Assembly (NCBI GenBank): GCA_013151555.1
Contig: JAADIA010000052.1
Coordinates: 1 to 21,310, forward strand
Reading direction: 5' to 3'
From: Nitrospirota bacterium
GTDB lineage: Bacteria > NPL-UPA2 > JAADIA01
DNA length: 21,310 nucleotides
This document shows positions 6,739 to 14,117 of this stretch, one piece after another; positions within the stretch are counted from its first letter, which is position 1, and every line of letters starts with the position of its first letter. The notes beneath the pieces were generated by a model. That model searched no databases and was not told where the DNA came from. It saw nothing but the letters and a program-made list of their open reading frames with translations. The position numbers and the translations under genes were made by a program.

Positions 6739-8031
6739 TTAATCCTCCACCCGGATAAGCATAGTTTTAGCTTTTACCACGGCAAGCTGATCAATTTTTT
6801 GGAGAGCGATCCGGATGTTCTCTTCTTTGGCTTCATGCGTCATTATAACAATAGGAACAATGTCTTCTTCTCTTCTTTCCTTCTGAATAACCGAGGCAAT
6901 GCCAATATCTTTCTTTCCCAAAAGGTTGGAGATGCTGCCCAGGACCCCCGGTCGATCAAGGACGGAAAATCGCAGATAATAACGGCAGAGAGTCTCTTTC
7001 ATGGGTTTCATCTTCGCAGCTCCCAACGGGTAAGTAAGCACAGGAACCCGATGAGGAGTTCCCGAAAGGATATTGCGAGCCAAGTCAACCAGATCGGCAG
7101 CCACGGCACTCCCCGCGGCCATCTCTCCCGCGCCCTGACCGTAGACAAGGATATTACCTACAGCATCACCGGTCAGGAAACAAGCGTTAAAAACACCGTT
7201 AACGGAAGCTAACAGGTGCTCTTGAGGAAGAAGGGTTGGATGGACCCTTGCTTCTATCCTTCCCTGGTTCTCCTTAGCAATAGACAACAGCTTAATAGAA
7301 TAGCCAACTTCTTTAGCGTAACGAATATCAGCTTGGGTTATCTCTTTTATCCCTTCCACATAAATATCGTTCAGCTTTACCCGGGTGCCGAAAGCCAGGG
7401 AAGCTAAAATAGCCAATTTGTGAGCAGAGTCGGTTCCCTCGACATCCATGGCCGGGTCAGACTCAGCGTATCCCAACCTCTTTGCCTCTGCGAGAACTTC
7501 CTGAAAATCCTTATCCTCAGAAGTCATCCGGGAAAGGATATAATTAGCAGTGCCGTTAATAATTCCCAGAATAGCCTCCATCCGATTCGCTACCAGACCT
7601 TCTTTTAAAACCTTGATAATGGGCATCCCTCCACCCACACTTCCTTCAAAGCCAATATTTACCCCCCTCTTCCCGGCAGCTTTAAAAATTTCCCCGCATT
7701 CAGCTAAGAGAGCTTTGTTTGCAGTAACGATATGTTTTCCTTCTTTAATGGCTTCCAGAAGATAAGTCCGGGCAGGTTCTTTTCCTCCGATCAGTTCCAC
7801 AATGATATCTATCTCTGGATCATGAAGAAGCGACTCTACATCAGTCGTGAGAAGTTTTTTATCAATCTCTATGGAACGGGGGCTGACAATATCTTTATCA
7901 GCAATAGCTTTTATTTCCAGTTTACCTCCCAATCTTTCCTCAATAAGATGAGCATTGGTTTTGAGAATCTTAACCAGCCCCCCTCCTACTGTCCCCCAAC
8001 CTATAAGGCCAATTTTTACTATCTTTTTCAT
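6739..8031 (-). CDS. hom: Homoserine dehydrogenase
   Basis: Reduces aspartate semialdehyde to homoserine with NAD(P)H. The 430-residue protein has a Rossmann N-terminus ([16 protein letters not shown]), TANKALLAE, the catalytic-domain run [26 protein letters not shown] and [19 protein letters not shown]. It ends in an ACT domain ([18 protein letters not shown]), usually a site of threonine feedback control. It is monofunctional: no aspartokinase is fused. ATG at 8031 follows AGGATTTGCT. It is the first gene of the hom-thrC pair; the 147-nt leader before it is filled with ATTGGTTATT-type repeats and a hairpin. Confidence 0.95.
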   Translation of the reverse strand: MKKIVKIGLIGWGTVGGGLVKILKTNAHLIEERLGGKLEIKAIADKDIVSPRSIEIDKKLLTTDVESLLHDPEIDIIVELIGGKEPARTYLLEAIKEGKHIVTANKALLAECGEIFKAAGKRGVNIGFEGSVGGGMPIIKVLKEGLVANRMEAILGIINGTANYILSRMTSEDKDFQEVLAEAKRLGYAESDPAMDVEGTDSAHKLAILASLAFGTRVKLNDIYVEGIKEITQADIRYAKEVGYSIKLLSIAKENQGRIEARVHPTLLPQEHLLASVNGVFNACFLTGDAVGNILVYGQGAGEMAAGSAVAADLVDLARNILSGTPHRVPVLTYPLGAAKMKPMKETLCRYYLRFSVLDRPGVLGSISNLLGKKDIGIASVIQKERREEDIVPIVIMTHEAKEENIRIALQKIDQLAVVKAKTMLIRVED

Positions 8032-8060
8032 AGCAAATCCTATACAACGCTTTCTGAAAA

Positions 8061-8169
8061 AATTGAATAACCAATAACCAAACCCGGAAGACTTCTCAGT
8101 GTTTGGTTATTGGTATTTCAATCATTGGTTATTATTTGATTATTGGAATTTGGTGATTGATTATTGTTT
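8061..8169. repeat. ATTGGTTATT-type repeat cluster with a 14-bp inverted repeat
   Basis: ACCAATAACCAAAC (8070-8083) pairs perfectly with GTTTGGTTATTGGT (8101-8114). The loop contains GAAGACTTC, itself nearly self-complementary. Further degenerate copies (CATTGGTTATTATT, GATTATTGG, TTGGTGATTGATTATTG) run on to 8169. It fills the alaC-hom spacer. It could end or attenuate transcription leaving alaC, or simply be a low-complexity repeat insertion. I see no T-box or other leader RNA consensus. Confidence 0.8.
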
Positions 8170-8178
8170 TTAGCCATT

Positions 8179-9354
8179 CTACATTATCGTCTTTTTGATT
8201 CCTCTAACTGCCTGGCGAAGACGATGCTCATTCTCCACCAGGGCAAAGCGGACATATCCTTCTCCCTGTTTTCCAAACCCGATCCCGGGAGATACCGCTA
8301 CTTCACTTTTCTTCAAGAGAAGCGAGGAAAATTTTAAAGAGCCCATCTTCTTAAATTTATCAGGGATAGGAGCCCAGACATACATAGTCGCCCGGGGAGT
8401 AAGAACCGGCCAGCCGATTCTATTCAATCCTTTTACCAGGACATCTCTCCGCCGCCGATAGGTCTCCACTATCTCTTCCACACATTCCTGTGACCCCCGC
8501 AAAGCAACAATGGAAGCCACCTGGATAGGGGTAAATATTCCATAATCGTAATAACCTTTTATTTTAGCTAAAGCTTCCAGTATTTTCTTATTACCCAGAG
8601 CAAACCCCACTCTCCAGCCAGCCATATTATAACTCTTAGACATACTATAAAACTCAATGCCTACATCCTTTGCCCCCTTGACCTGCAAGAAACTGGGAGC
8701 TTTATAACCATCAAAACAAAGTTCGGAATAGGCCAAATCGTGAAGGACAATTATTCCTTCCCTCTTAGCAAAACGAACTATTTCTTCGAAGAATCCCAAA
8801 TCCACTACCCGGGTGGTAGGATTATGAGGATAACTGAGGATAAGCACCTTAGGTTTAGGGTAAGTCTCCGAGACAACCTTAGCCAAATCCGGCAAAAAAT
8901 CCTTCTCCTCCGTCAAGGGAATACCGACTAAGTTCCCTCCGGCAATGGCTACGCTGTAAAGATAAGCCGGGTAGGTAGGGTCCTGGACAAGGACAACATC
9001 ACCGCGATTGAGGATGGCTAAAGTAAGGTGACTGATCCCCTCTTTAGAGCCGATAGTAACCATAGCTTCCTTCTCAGGATCAAGTACTACTCCAAATCTT
9101 TTCTCATACCATTCCGATATTGCCCGCCGCAGGTGAGTAATACCCTTGGAGGCCGAATAGCGATGAGCCTTAGAGTCATGGGTTACCTGGCAAAGTTTTT
9201 CTATAATATGATTAGCCGGGGGACAGTCGGGATTCCCCATCCCCAGGTCAATCACATCCACTCCTTGCTGCCTGGCCTCTAATTTCTCCTGATTTATCTT
9301 TCCGAACATATAAGGTGGCAACCGGGATATTCTATCCGATTCTATCTTCGTCAT
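8179..9354 (-). CDS. alaC: AlaC-type class I/II aminotransferase
   Basis: A PLP aminotransferase closely resembling E. coli AlaC (glutamate-pyruvate aminotransferase) along its length: [53 protein letters not shown], the PLP lysine in [15 protein letters not shown], and VSPGIGFG near the end. It probably makes alanine from pyruvate and glutamate; related enzymes act on LL-diaminopimelate or aspartate, so the substrate is not certain. An open frame runs back to 9417, but ATG at 9354 is preceded by AGGAG with 7-nt spacing and begins where the family begins, so I chose it. Members of this family often sit before hom in bacteria, as here. Confidence 0.9.
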   Translation of the reverse strand: MTKIESDRISRLPPYMFGKINQEKLEARQQGVDVIDLGMGNPDCPPANHIIEKLCQVTHDSKAHRYSASKGITHLRRAISEWYEKRFGVVLDPEKEAMVTIGSKEGISHLTLAILNRGDVVLVQDPTYPAYLYSVAIAGGNLVGIPLTEEKDFLPDLAKVVSETYPKPKVLILSYPHNPTTRVVDLGFFEEIVRFAKREGIIVLHDLAYSELCFDGYKAPSFLQVKGAKDVGIEFYSMSKSYNMAGWRVGFALGNKKILEALAKIKGYYDYGIFTPIQVASIVALRGSQECVEEIVETYRRRRDVLVKGLNRIGWPVLTPRATMYVWAPIPDKFKKMGSLKFSSLLLKKSEVAVSPGIGFGKQGEGYVRFALVENEHRLRQAVRGIKKTIM

Positions 9355-9451
9355 TCTATTTCTCCTGGCAAGAAAACCGGGTAAACAGTATATTAAGAAA
9401 TAGCAGTTAATAACCAATTGTCATTCACGGCTAACTAACCATTAGCTGGAT

Positions 9452-9682
9452 TTATTCTATGCTGGCTAACTTCTGTCCTACCTTGATAACTTCTCCTTCT
9501 TCGGCAGAAATTTCTTTTAAAATTCCGGAAAAAGGAACCGGAACACAGAAAGTAGCCTTATCTGTAGTCATCTCCACCAGATCCTCACCTTCCTTTACCT
9601 CATCTCCCTCCTGATGAAGCCAATAAGAAATAGTAGCTTCGTTAATCTCTTCTCCCAATTTAGGTAATTTTACTTCAGCCAT
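9452..9682 (-). CDS. Free-standing lipoyl (biotinyl/lipoyl-attachment) domain protein
   Basis: A 76-residue single-domain protein that matches the N-terminal lipoyl domain of 2-oxoacid dehydrogenase E2 subunits: KLGEEINEATISYWLHQEGD, then EMTTDKATF with the likely lipoylated K42, and PFSGILKEI and EGEVIKVGQ. Biotinyl domains have MKM at that place, so lipoate is favoured. The start at 9682 is set by GGGAGG just upstream; ten residues could be added from 9712. No E1, E2 catalytic core, E3 or lipoate ligase is in the window, so its partner complex lies elsewhere. It could carry an acyl group or aminomethyl-like intermediate for an unlinked enzyme. Confidence 0.88.
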   Translation of the reverse strand: MAEVKLPKLGEEINEATISYWLHQEGDEVKEGEDLVEMTTDKATFCVPVPFSGILKEISAEEGEVIKVGQKLASIE

Positions 9683-9878
9683 TTTTCCTCCCTTCTCCAA
9701 TAAGGATATCATTAAAATTTAACCCAAATCATGAACCGATAACATCTCCGACCATACCATAAAATGCTGTCAAAGGCAATAAAAAAAGACGGTTCCGTTT
9801 ATAGAATAAGAGCTTGCTTAAGCATTATCTGTTGGCAGGATAGGTTGGGAGCTTTTGGGACAGTTACGTTCGGCAAGG

Positions 9879-10631
9879 TTAGTTAGCTTTTTCAAGGAGT
9901 TCAGCAGCTTTTAAGGCCATTCCTTTAACGATTAAGTCGCAAGCTTTTCTACCGACTTCCACAGAAGCTTCTTTGCGAGGATCATCACCAAAGACACCAA
10001 CTAATTTCTCTTTTTTACGATTCAGAAAAATACTCATATCGACACAGTCCGGACGCAAATACCAAAGATATGATGTTTCCCATTTTGCGGCATGGTCCCC
10101 TCCAACGCATTTTGATTTTTTTGGGTAATGAAACTCAATACCTGCAAAAACCTGAGTATCGCTAAAAATGGAATTGAATTCCTCCGCAACCTCCGAGGCC
10201 CATTCATGTAAGGGATAGTGCCCACATAGAAGACAGACAGCTTTCATTTCAAGAGAATTCATTTGAACCAAGGTATGAAAAAGAAGCTCCTTATAGAACT
10301 TGATTTGTTCCTCAGGCGATTTTTTATAACCCCTATATTTTTCAGAAAACTTATGTTTTTTGAACTTCATATGTGACCGTGTGTCCTCATATTTTACTTC
10401 TATCAGTCTTGTAATCCTCGGTTCTCCATACCATAAAGTCGGAAAGGCAAACCCTCCCGTTTTTTCTGCAGCCAATTCGCAGAGTTTCTCGGCCTTCAGG
10501 GCATCATTACCAACAGCAAGATGTTCACCGTGCCATTCCAAACCGCCAAGTCCAATGAAAGCCGCAGGAAATTTCTTGCGGCGGCCAATTATTTCGTGTG
10601 GTAACATTTCCTCATATCTGACTTTTTTCAT
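9879..10631 (-). CDS. Creatininase-family amidohydrolase
   Basis: A 250-residue creatininase-fold metal hydrolase. The GLGGLEWHGEHLAVGND block supplies E32, H34 and D43. LLCGHYPLHE supplies H138, and GGDHAAKWETSYL supplies E185, together the usual binuclear metal site. Family members open cyclic amides or cleave short peptides (creatinine, formamidopyrimidine, mycofactocin precursor). The substrate is unknown here, and no radical SAM or peptide gene is near. ATG at 10631 follows AGGAGAAGACA; an upstream ATG at 10661 has no such site. The preceding gene is a cupin and the following one is the lipoyl protein. Confidence 0.85.
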   Translation of the reverse strand: MKKVRYEEMLPHEIIGRRKKFPAAFIGLGGLEWHGEHLAVGNDALKAEKLCELAAEKTGGFAFPTLWYGEPRITRLIEVKYEDTRSHMKFKKHKFSEKYRGYKKSPEEQIKFYKELLFHTLVQMNSLEMKAVCLLCGHYPLHEWASEVAEEFNSIFSDTQVFAGIEFHYPKKSKCVGGDHAAKWETSYLWYLRPDCVDMSIFLNRKKEKLVGVFGDDPRKEASVEVGRKACDLIVKGMALKAAELLEKAN

Positions 10632-10743
10632 TGTCTTCTCCTCTATGCCGAATATCAACAATCAGCGGCGGGAATCGGAATCACCGGAGGCAAACCCGGT
10701 TCACTGGATCGATTGGGATTGAATTGGATTAGAAAAAATAATT

Positions 10744-11061
10744 TTATGATCTGATCATGGTAAGCATCATTTTAAACTTTTTGATGGCCTTAAGAGAATG
10801 CGGTTCGTTGACCGGCAAAATAATCATTTCTCCTTTTTTTAAAATATATGGGCTGCCTGAAATCATTATTTCCACCTCACCGTCCAGCACAAAAACTAAA
10901 GCATCAAAGGGAGCAGTATGCTCACTTAATTCTTGTCCCTCATCAAAAGCAAATAAGGTTACTGTACCTGTTTCCTTTTTGATTAGAGTTTTACTTACGA
11001 CAGATTTGTCTTGATAATTCACTAAATCAGCCAATGGACTTATTTTGGGTTCCGAGCTCAT
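10744..11061 (-). CDS. Small cupin-domain protein
   Basis: A 105-residue single cupin barrel. Motif 1 is weak (LSEHTAPFDALVFVLDGEVEI) and motif 2 is GEMIILPVNEPHSL, with histidines H48 and H87 as likely metal ligands. Such proteins bind a metal or small ligand and act as sensors, isomerases or dioxygenases; nothing here fixes the role. GAAAGGGGGATGAA before ATG at 11061 is a strong ribosome-binding site. It lies between the helicase and creatininase genes, about 110 nt upstream of the latter. Confidence 0.82.
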   Translation of the reverse strand: MSSEPKISPLADLVNYQDKSVVSKTLIKKETGTVTLFAFDEGQELSEHTAPFDALVFVLDGEVEIMISGSPYILKKGEMIILPVNEPHSLKAIKKFKMMLTMIRS

Positions 11062-11142
11062 TTCATCCCCCTTTCAAGTTATAATCAGTTTATTGCTTTA
11101 GTACCCAACATCCAACAGAACAGGATAAGGTGGGGTTCTTTA

Positions 11143-12306
11143 CTAAGCCCTTTTTCCCTTTTGAGTTTTCCGTCCTCGAGGCATGTTATTTTTTTGCAGC
11201 GGATCTTTTCCAATCCAGCGGGGAGATATCTTATTTTTAATAATAAGTTTGCGCAGATTAGGAAGGTCATGTCCAGTTACAAAGGTAAAAGCTTTTCCTT
11301 TTTTCCCCATCCGTCCGGAACGGCCGGTACGATGAGTATACTGCTCTCCATATCTCGGGAAATCCCAATTAATTATATGCGAGACATGCGAAAAATCAAG
11401 CCCCCTCCCGGCGACATCAGTAGCAATTAGATAACGGACCTTCTTCTTTTTGAACTGCCTGAATATCGAAGTACGTTTATCCTGACTAAGCCCGGCGTGT
11501 ATATACTCAGCATCTTTAAAATCTTTACGCATATTGCGGAATAACGTATCAACCTTATGGCGGGCATTGCAAAAAATGATTGCCTGCTCAACCTTCTCCA
11601 CGGTAAGATACTTGATAAGTTCTGCCTGTTTACGTTCTTGAGGAAGATAGGCAAAATAATGCTCAATGCTCTGAGGTGCTGCCTGCGTTTCAATAAGAGA
11701 AATATGCCGGGGATCCCGCAAACAGTCATGAGCAAGTTTTTTAATATCGTCAGCCATAGTCGCGGCGAAAAGGAGAGTCTGATGTTCGTGGAGGATACAT
11801 GACATAATAAACTCAATATCTTCTAAGAACCCTACCTTTAAAAGTTCATCCGCCTCGTCAAGAATGGCACATTTCACATGCGATAAATCAACTACCCCCT
11901 CATATAAAAGATCAATAAGCCGACCCGGGGTTGCAACTAAAATATGCACTTTATGTTTAAGCTTGGCGATCTGAATATCTCTATCAAAACCGCCATACAC
12001 TGCAAAAGGAGCCAAGTCAGTCATTGCTGCAATCTTTTGGATTTCATCCACATACTGAATACATAATTCACGTGTCGGAACAATCACAAGTCCCTGAATA
12101 GCATTATGCGCAGTATCGACTTTCTGAATAAGCGGAATCGCACAGGCAGCAGTTTTCCCCGACCCGGTCTCAGCAAGAGCACAAAGATCTTGCCCCGCAA
12201 AGATGACCGGATAAGTAACCTCCTGAATAGGTGTCATTTCCTTAAATCCCATCTTCTTAATTGCTTCGAAGAGGTTTGAAGGAAGGTTCAATTCACTGAA
12301 TTTCAT
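11143..12306 (-). CDS. DEAD-box RNA helicase
   Basis: A 387-residue ATP-dependent RNA helicase with all motifs in order: Q motif (MTPIQ, Q28), motif I AETGSGKT (K51), PTREL, ATPGRL, DEAD (150-153), motif III AAT in place of SAT (181-183), ATDVAGRGLD (motif V) and HRTGRSGR (motif VI, 325-332). The tail after the helicase core is short, basic and rich in Lys and Arg, probably for RNA binding. Its short length is close to RhlE/RhlB-type core enzymes, which act in ribosome assembly or RNA decay. I cannot assign a specific subfamily. The upstream spacer is AT-rich. Confidence 0.94.
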   Translation of the reverse strand: MKFSELNLPSNLFEAIKKMGFKEMTPIQEVTYPVIFAGQDLCALAETGSGKTAACAIPLIQKVDTAHNAIQGLVIVPTRELCIQYVDEIQKIAAMTDLAPFAVYGGFDRDIQIAKLKHKVHILVATPGRLIDLLYEGVVDLSHVKCAILDEADELLKVGFLEDIEFIMSCILHEHQTLLFAATMADDIKKLAHDCLRDPRHISLIETQAAPQSIEHYFAYLPQERKQAELIKYLTVEKVEQAIIFCNARHKVDTLFRNMRKDFKDAEYIHAGLSQDKRTSIFRQFKKKKVRYLIATDVAGRGLDFSHVSHIINWDFPRYGEQYTHRTGRSGRMGKKGKAFTFVTGHDLPNLRKLIIKNKISPRWIGKDPLQKNNMPRGRKTQKGKRA

Positions 12307-12406
12307 GCACTCTTTCTCTCTGAAGTTAAAGTTTTATAAAATATCTTAATATTTTCGCCTGGAAGCGGCTATCATCTGTCCTACAAATTTACTTCTACCC
12401 TGGATA

Positions 12407-13072
12407 TCAGACGTTGAAGCGTATTTCAAGAACGGTGTTCTCCGGGATAACATAGTCACGATCAACGAGCTTGGTCAACCCCTTGGAGCGGGCATCCTGC
12501 AGGCTGTGAGCTGTCATCATATCATCGCAGCTTACGAGTTCCGCTTTGATAAACCCCCGGGCTAAATCAGAATGGATTTTCCCGGCACACGTTACCGCAT
12601 CCGTACCTTTCTCCACCAACCAGGCATGAACTTCCTGCTTACCCACCGTGTAGAAAAACATCATCCCCGCTTTCTCCATGATGGCACGGCACACAACATT
12701 AGCGTCCAATGACGTATCTTCGAAAACCGCCGTGGGCTTGAAGCTCAACAGTCCGAACGCATTGACAACAGCCCGTTCGCTAACGTCCAAAGACAAATCA
12801 CAAACCGGTTTCTCCTCTTCAAGACAGGCCATACACTTCCCGAGCACAGCCTTTTCAACCGGGTCATCCGCCCGGCACAGTCGGCCTTCAATTTTCTCTA
12901 TATCAAGGATGAGCAGATCCAGAACCCGGTCCTTCGCTATCGCAATGGCATCGGCCGTCTCGTAGTCTTCCGACAGGAATTCGAAATAGTACGGAGACAA
13001 CTTTGCCGGTTGAAACTTCTCGGCAAAGTCCATGAAGATCCGGTCATCATATTTCACCTTGCCTTCCGGCAT
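12407..13072 (-). CDS. DUF933/TGS protein, YchF relative without the GTPase domain
   Basis: The C-terminal third matches the TGS-like DUF933 domain of the ATPase YchF: VGKQEVHAWLVEKG (144-157), AGKIHSDLARGFIKAELVS (163-181) and a final VLEIRFNV. A helical segment (about 49-90) resembles the YchF coiled-coil insert, but the P-loop, switch and NKxE motifs are absent. The 221-residue product starts at ATG 13072, which has no ribosome-binding site. A well-placed AAAGG precedes ATG 13110, whose frame opens MKIAYTGLN, like the start of YchF. Removing one copy of an 11-bp tandem duplication joins MKIAYTGLN to MPEGKV in one 230-residue frame. As the DNA stands, the 13110 frame stops after 11 codons, 2 nt before ATG 13072. 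Expression would need reinitiation. Confidence 0.8.
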   Translation of the reverse strand: MPEGKVKYDDRIFMDFAEKFQPAKLSPYYFEFLSEDYETADAIAIAKDRVLDLLILDIEKIEGRLCRADDPVEKAVLGKCMACLEEEKPVCDLSLDVSERAVVNAFGLLSFKPTAVFEDTSLDANVVCRAIMEKAGMMFFYTVGKQEVHAWLVEKGTDAVTCAGKIHSDLARGFIKAELVSCDDMMTAHSLQDARSKGLTKLVDRDYVIPENTVLEIRFNV

Positions 13073-13091
13073 ATTCAGCCCATATTCAGCC
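13070..13091. repeat. 11-bp tandem duplication at the 5' end of the DUF933 gene
   Basis: CATATTCAGCC occurs twice back to back (13070-13080 and 13081-13091). On the coding strand it covers codons 7-10 of the original frame from 13110. Since 11 is not a multiple of three, it breaks the frame at NMG-stop. It may be a recent mutation, a switchable site or an assembly artefact. Confidence 0.9.
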
Positions 13092-13138
13092 CTGTATATG
13101 CTATTTTCATCTATAAAAAACCTTTCATCTGCTTAACT

Positions 13139-13158
13139 ATTCAGGGACGTTCCTGAAT
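13139..13158. repeat. 20-bp near-palindrome upstream of the DUF933 gene
   Basis: ATTCAGGGACGTTCCTGAAT is self-complementary apart from one mismatched pair, which would be a G-U pair in RNA. It lies 29 nt before ATG 13110. It could be an operator or a copy of a REP-like element; GGGACGTTCC cores of this kind are associated with REP sequences in some bacteria (recalled, not checked). Confidence 0.6.
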
Positions 13159-13464
13159 ATTCTTCAATTACCCAAGGAGAACCCCATAAAACCCATGATG
13201 CTCTAAAACAATTTTACCGCAGAATCGACCTACATGCAAGAAACATTTACTAAAAATGGGTCTCTTTTTTCCTTCTCCTACAGCCACATGATTAAAACGC
13301 TCAGCGTTTTAATTAAAGATTACAGGGCAACGCTATGTTCGTTCTAACTTTGGGAAAGGGATAAATAAAACGGGCGGGATCTCACAAATATGGGCTGATT
13401 GACTCTCTCCAATATTATTAGCTAACCCCGGCAGCACCCGCCGAGACTCAAAGATTTTATTTTG
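13159..13464. other. Gene-free spacer between the nucleotidyltransferase and DUF933 genes
   Basis: This stretch holds no open frame that I can support. Its one clear structure is the 23-bp palindrome at 13291-13313. A weak GC hairpin (CGGC/GCCG with a 7-nt loop) at about 13428-13442 follows the nucleotidyltransferase stop but has no U-tract. Confidence 0.6.
13291..13313. repeat. Perfect 23-bp hyphenated palindrome
   Basis: ATTAAAACGCT (13291-13301) and AGCGTTTTAAT (13303-13313) are exact inverse complements around a single C. An 11-bp arm with a 1-nt centre suits a dimeric protein binding site better than an RNA hairpin. It lies about 180 nt upstream of the DUF933 start and 150 nt past the nucleotidyltransferase stop. 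Confidence 0.8.
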
Positions 13465-13923
13465 TTATTGCTTTTCAAGGTATTCGAGGTCACCCAAGTC
13501 CCTGTATCGTCCACTTGCTCTTTTGTTTTTCTTCAGATCTCCCAGAGATATAAAGTTTATCTCTACATCATCAATGATTGCAGCTTGCTTATGTTCATAA
13601 CATTCAGAGAATTCAACACCGTCTATAGAGGTTAATATCTCAATTCTTAAAGGAGGATTTCCCATTCTAATATTTTTTTCTTTCTCTAAAAAAAGTCCCT
13701 CCTGTAATTCCGGAATATTAAATCCAAATTCTTTTAAAGCCTCTACTATTTTGCTGGCATTATTCTTGGAAATAGCAATCCAGATATTCATATCGCCGGT
13801 AGCACGGGGATATCCATAAAATGCGTAAAATGCGACAGCATAACCTCCAACAACTAAATATTCAATCCCTTTTAAGCGGAGTAATTGTAAGAACTCTTTG
13901 AAGTCTTTCGGTAGACGGATCAT
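13465..13923 (-). CDS. Nucleotidyltransferase-like protein, possible toxin-like partner
   Basis: A 152-residue minimal nucleotidyltransferase-fold protein: LVVGGYAVAFYAFYGYPRATGDMNIWI holds the GG and D-x-D region. The second acidic residue of D-x-D is asparagine (D46, N48, numbered from the TTG at 13929), and the third carboxylate position reads RIEIL (E97) where I would expect RIDLL. The GG and first Asp are kept, so activity may be reduced or altered. Families of this shape are found next to a small upstream protein and are often listed as toxin-antitoxin or AbiEii-like systems. The start is ATG 13923, or TTG 13929 two codons earlier. Either way the gene overlaps the upstream gene by about 62-68 nt in another frame. 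Confidence 0.72.
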   Translation of the reverse strand: MIRLPKDFKEFLQLLRLKGIEYLVVGGYAVAFYAFYGYPRATGDMNIWIAISKNNASKIVEALKEFGFNIPELQEGLFLEKEKNIRMGNPPLRIEILTSIDGVEFSECYEHKQAAIIDDVEINFISLGDLKKNKRASGRYRDLGDLEYLEKQ

Positions 13924-14047
13924 AGCCAAACATAGACCTCCTTAATTCTTCCAATCCTTCAATTCTTTCAAGATATGTTTTATCTTTCCAATAATCATAA
14001 TCGTCACTCTCATGAAGTGATTTGACTTTAAAGATTTTCTTGTCCAT
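13862..14047 (-). CDS. Small acidic/basic partner of the nucleotidyltransferase gene
   Basis: A 61-residue protein rich in charged residues: KKIFKVKSLHESDD, YLERIEGLEELRRSMFGYDP and STERLQRVL. The pattern of 'RIEGLEELRR..GYDPSTERLQRV' is typical of the short protein encoded just before GGYAV-type nucleotidyltransferases. It may be an antitoxin or regulator, which is inference only. Its last ~20 codons are read in a second frame as the start of the next gene (GYDPSTERLQRV in one frame, AMIRLPKDFKEF in the other). An extended -10 promoter ends only a few bases before its ATG. Confidence 0.65.
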   Translation of the reverse strand: MDKKIFKVKSLHESDDYDYWKDKTYLERIEGLEELRRSMFGYDPSTERLQRVLTITPLKRD

Positions 14048-14054
14048 GATCCTA

Positions 14055-14063
14055 ATTATACCA
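14055..14063 (-). promoter_or_regulatory. Extended -10 promoter abutting the start of the small partner gene
   Basis: On the minus strand TGGTATAAT gives a perfect -10 hexamer with a TGn extension. Its end is 7 nt from the ATG at 14047, so the predicted transcript start falls at or next to the start codon. No convincing -35 box is seen. AGG lies between the -10 box and the ATG but would hardly be transcribed. Confidence 0.55.
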
Positions 14064-14117
14064 TAAAATATTACATTTATCTACTATTGGGATACTTTCT
14101 TGTTTTTCAGGCGAGTT

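Noticed and set aside
9770-9805. Possible rho-independent terminator: ACGG/CCGT followed by T residues on the minus strand
   Set aside because: The stem is only 4 bp with a 2-nt loop, too weak to support a terminator call.
11427-11816. 129-codon frame on the same strand within the DEAD-box gene
   Set aside because: It is an out-of-frame reading of the helicase coding sequence and shows no domain.
13428-13442. GC hairpin after the nucleotidyltransferase stop as a terminator
   Set aside because: The stem is 4 bp with a 7-nt loop and there is no U-tract.
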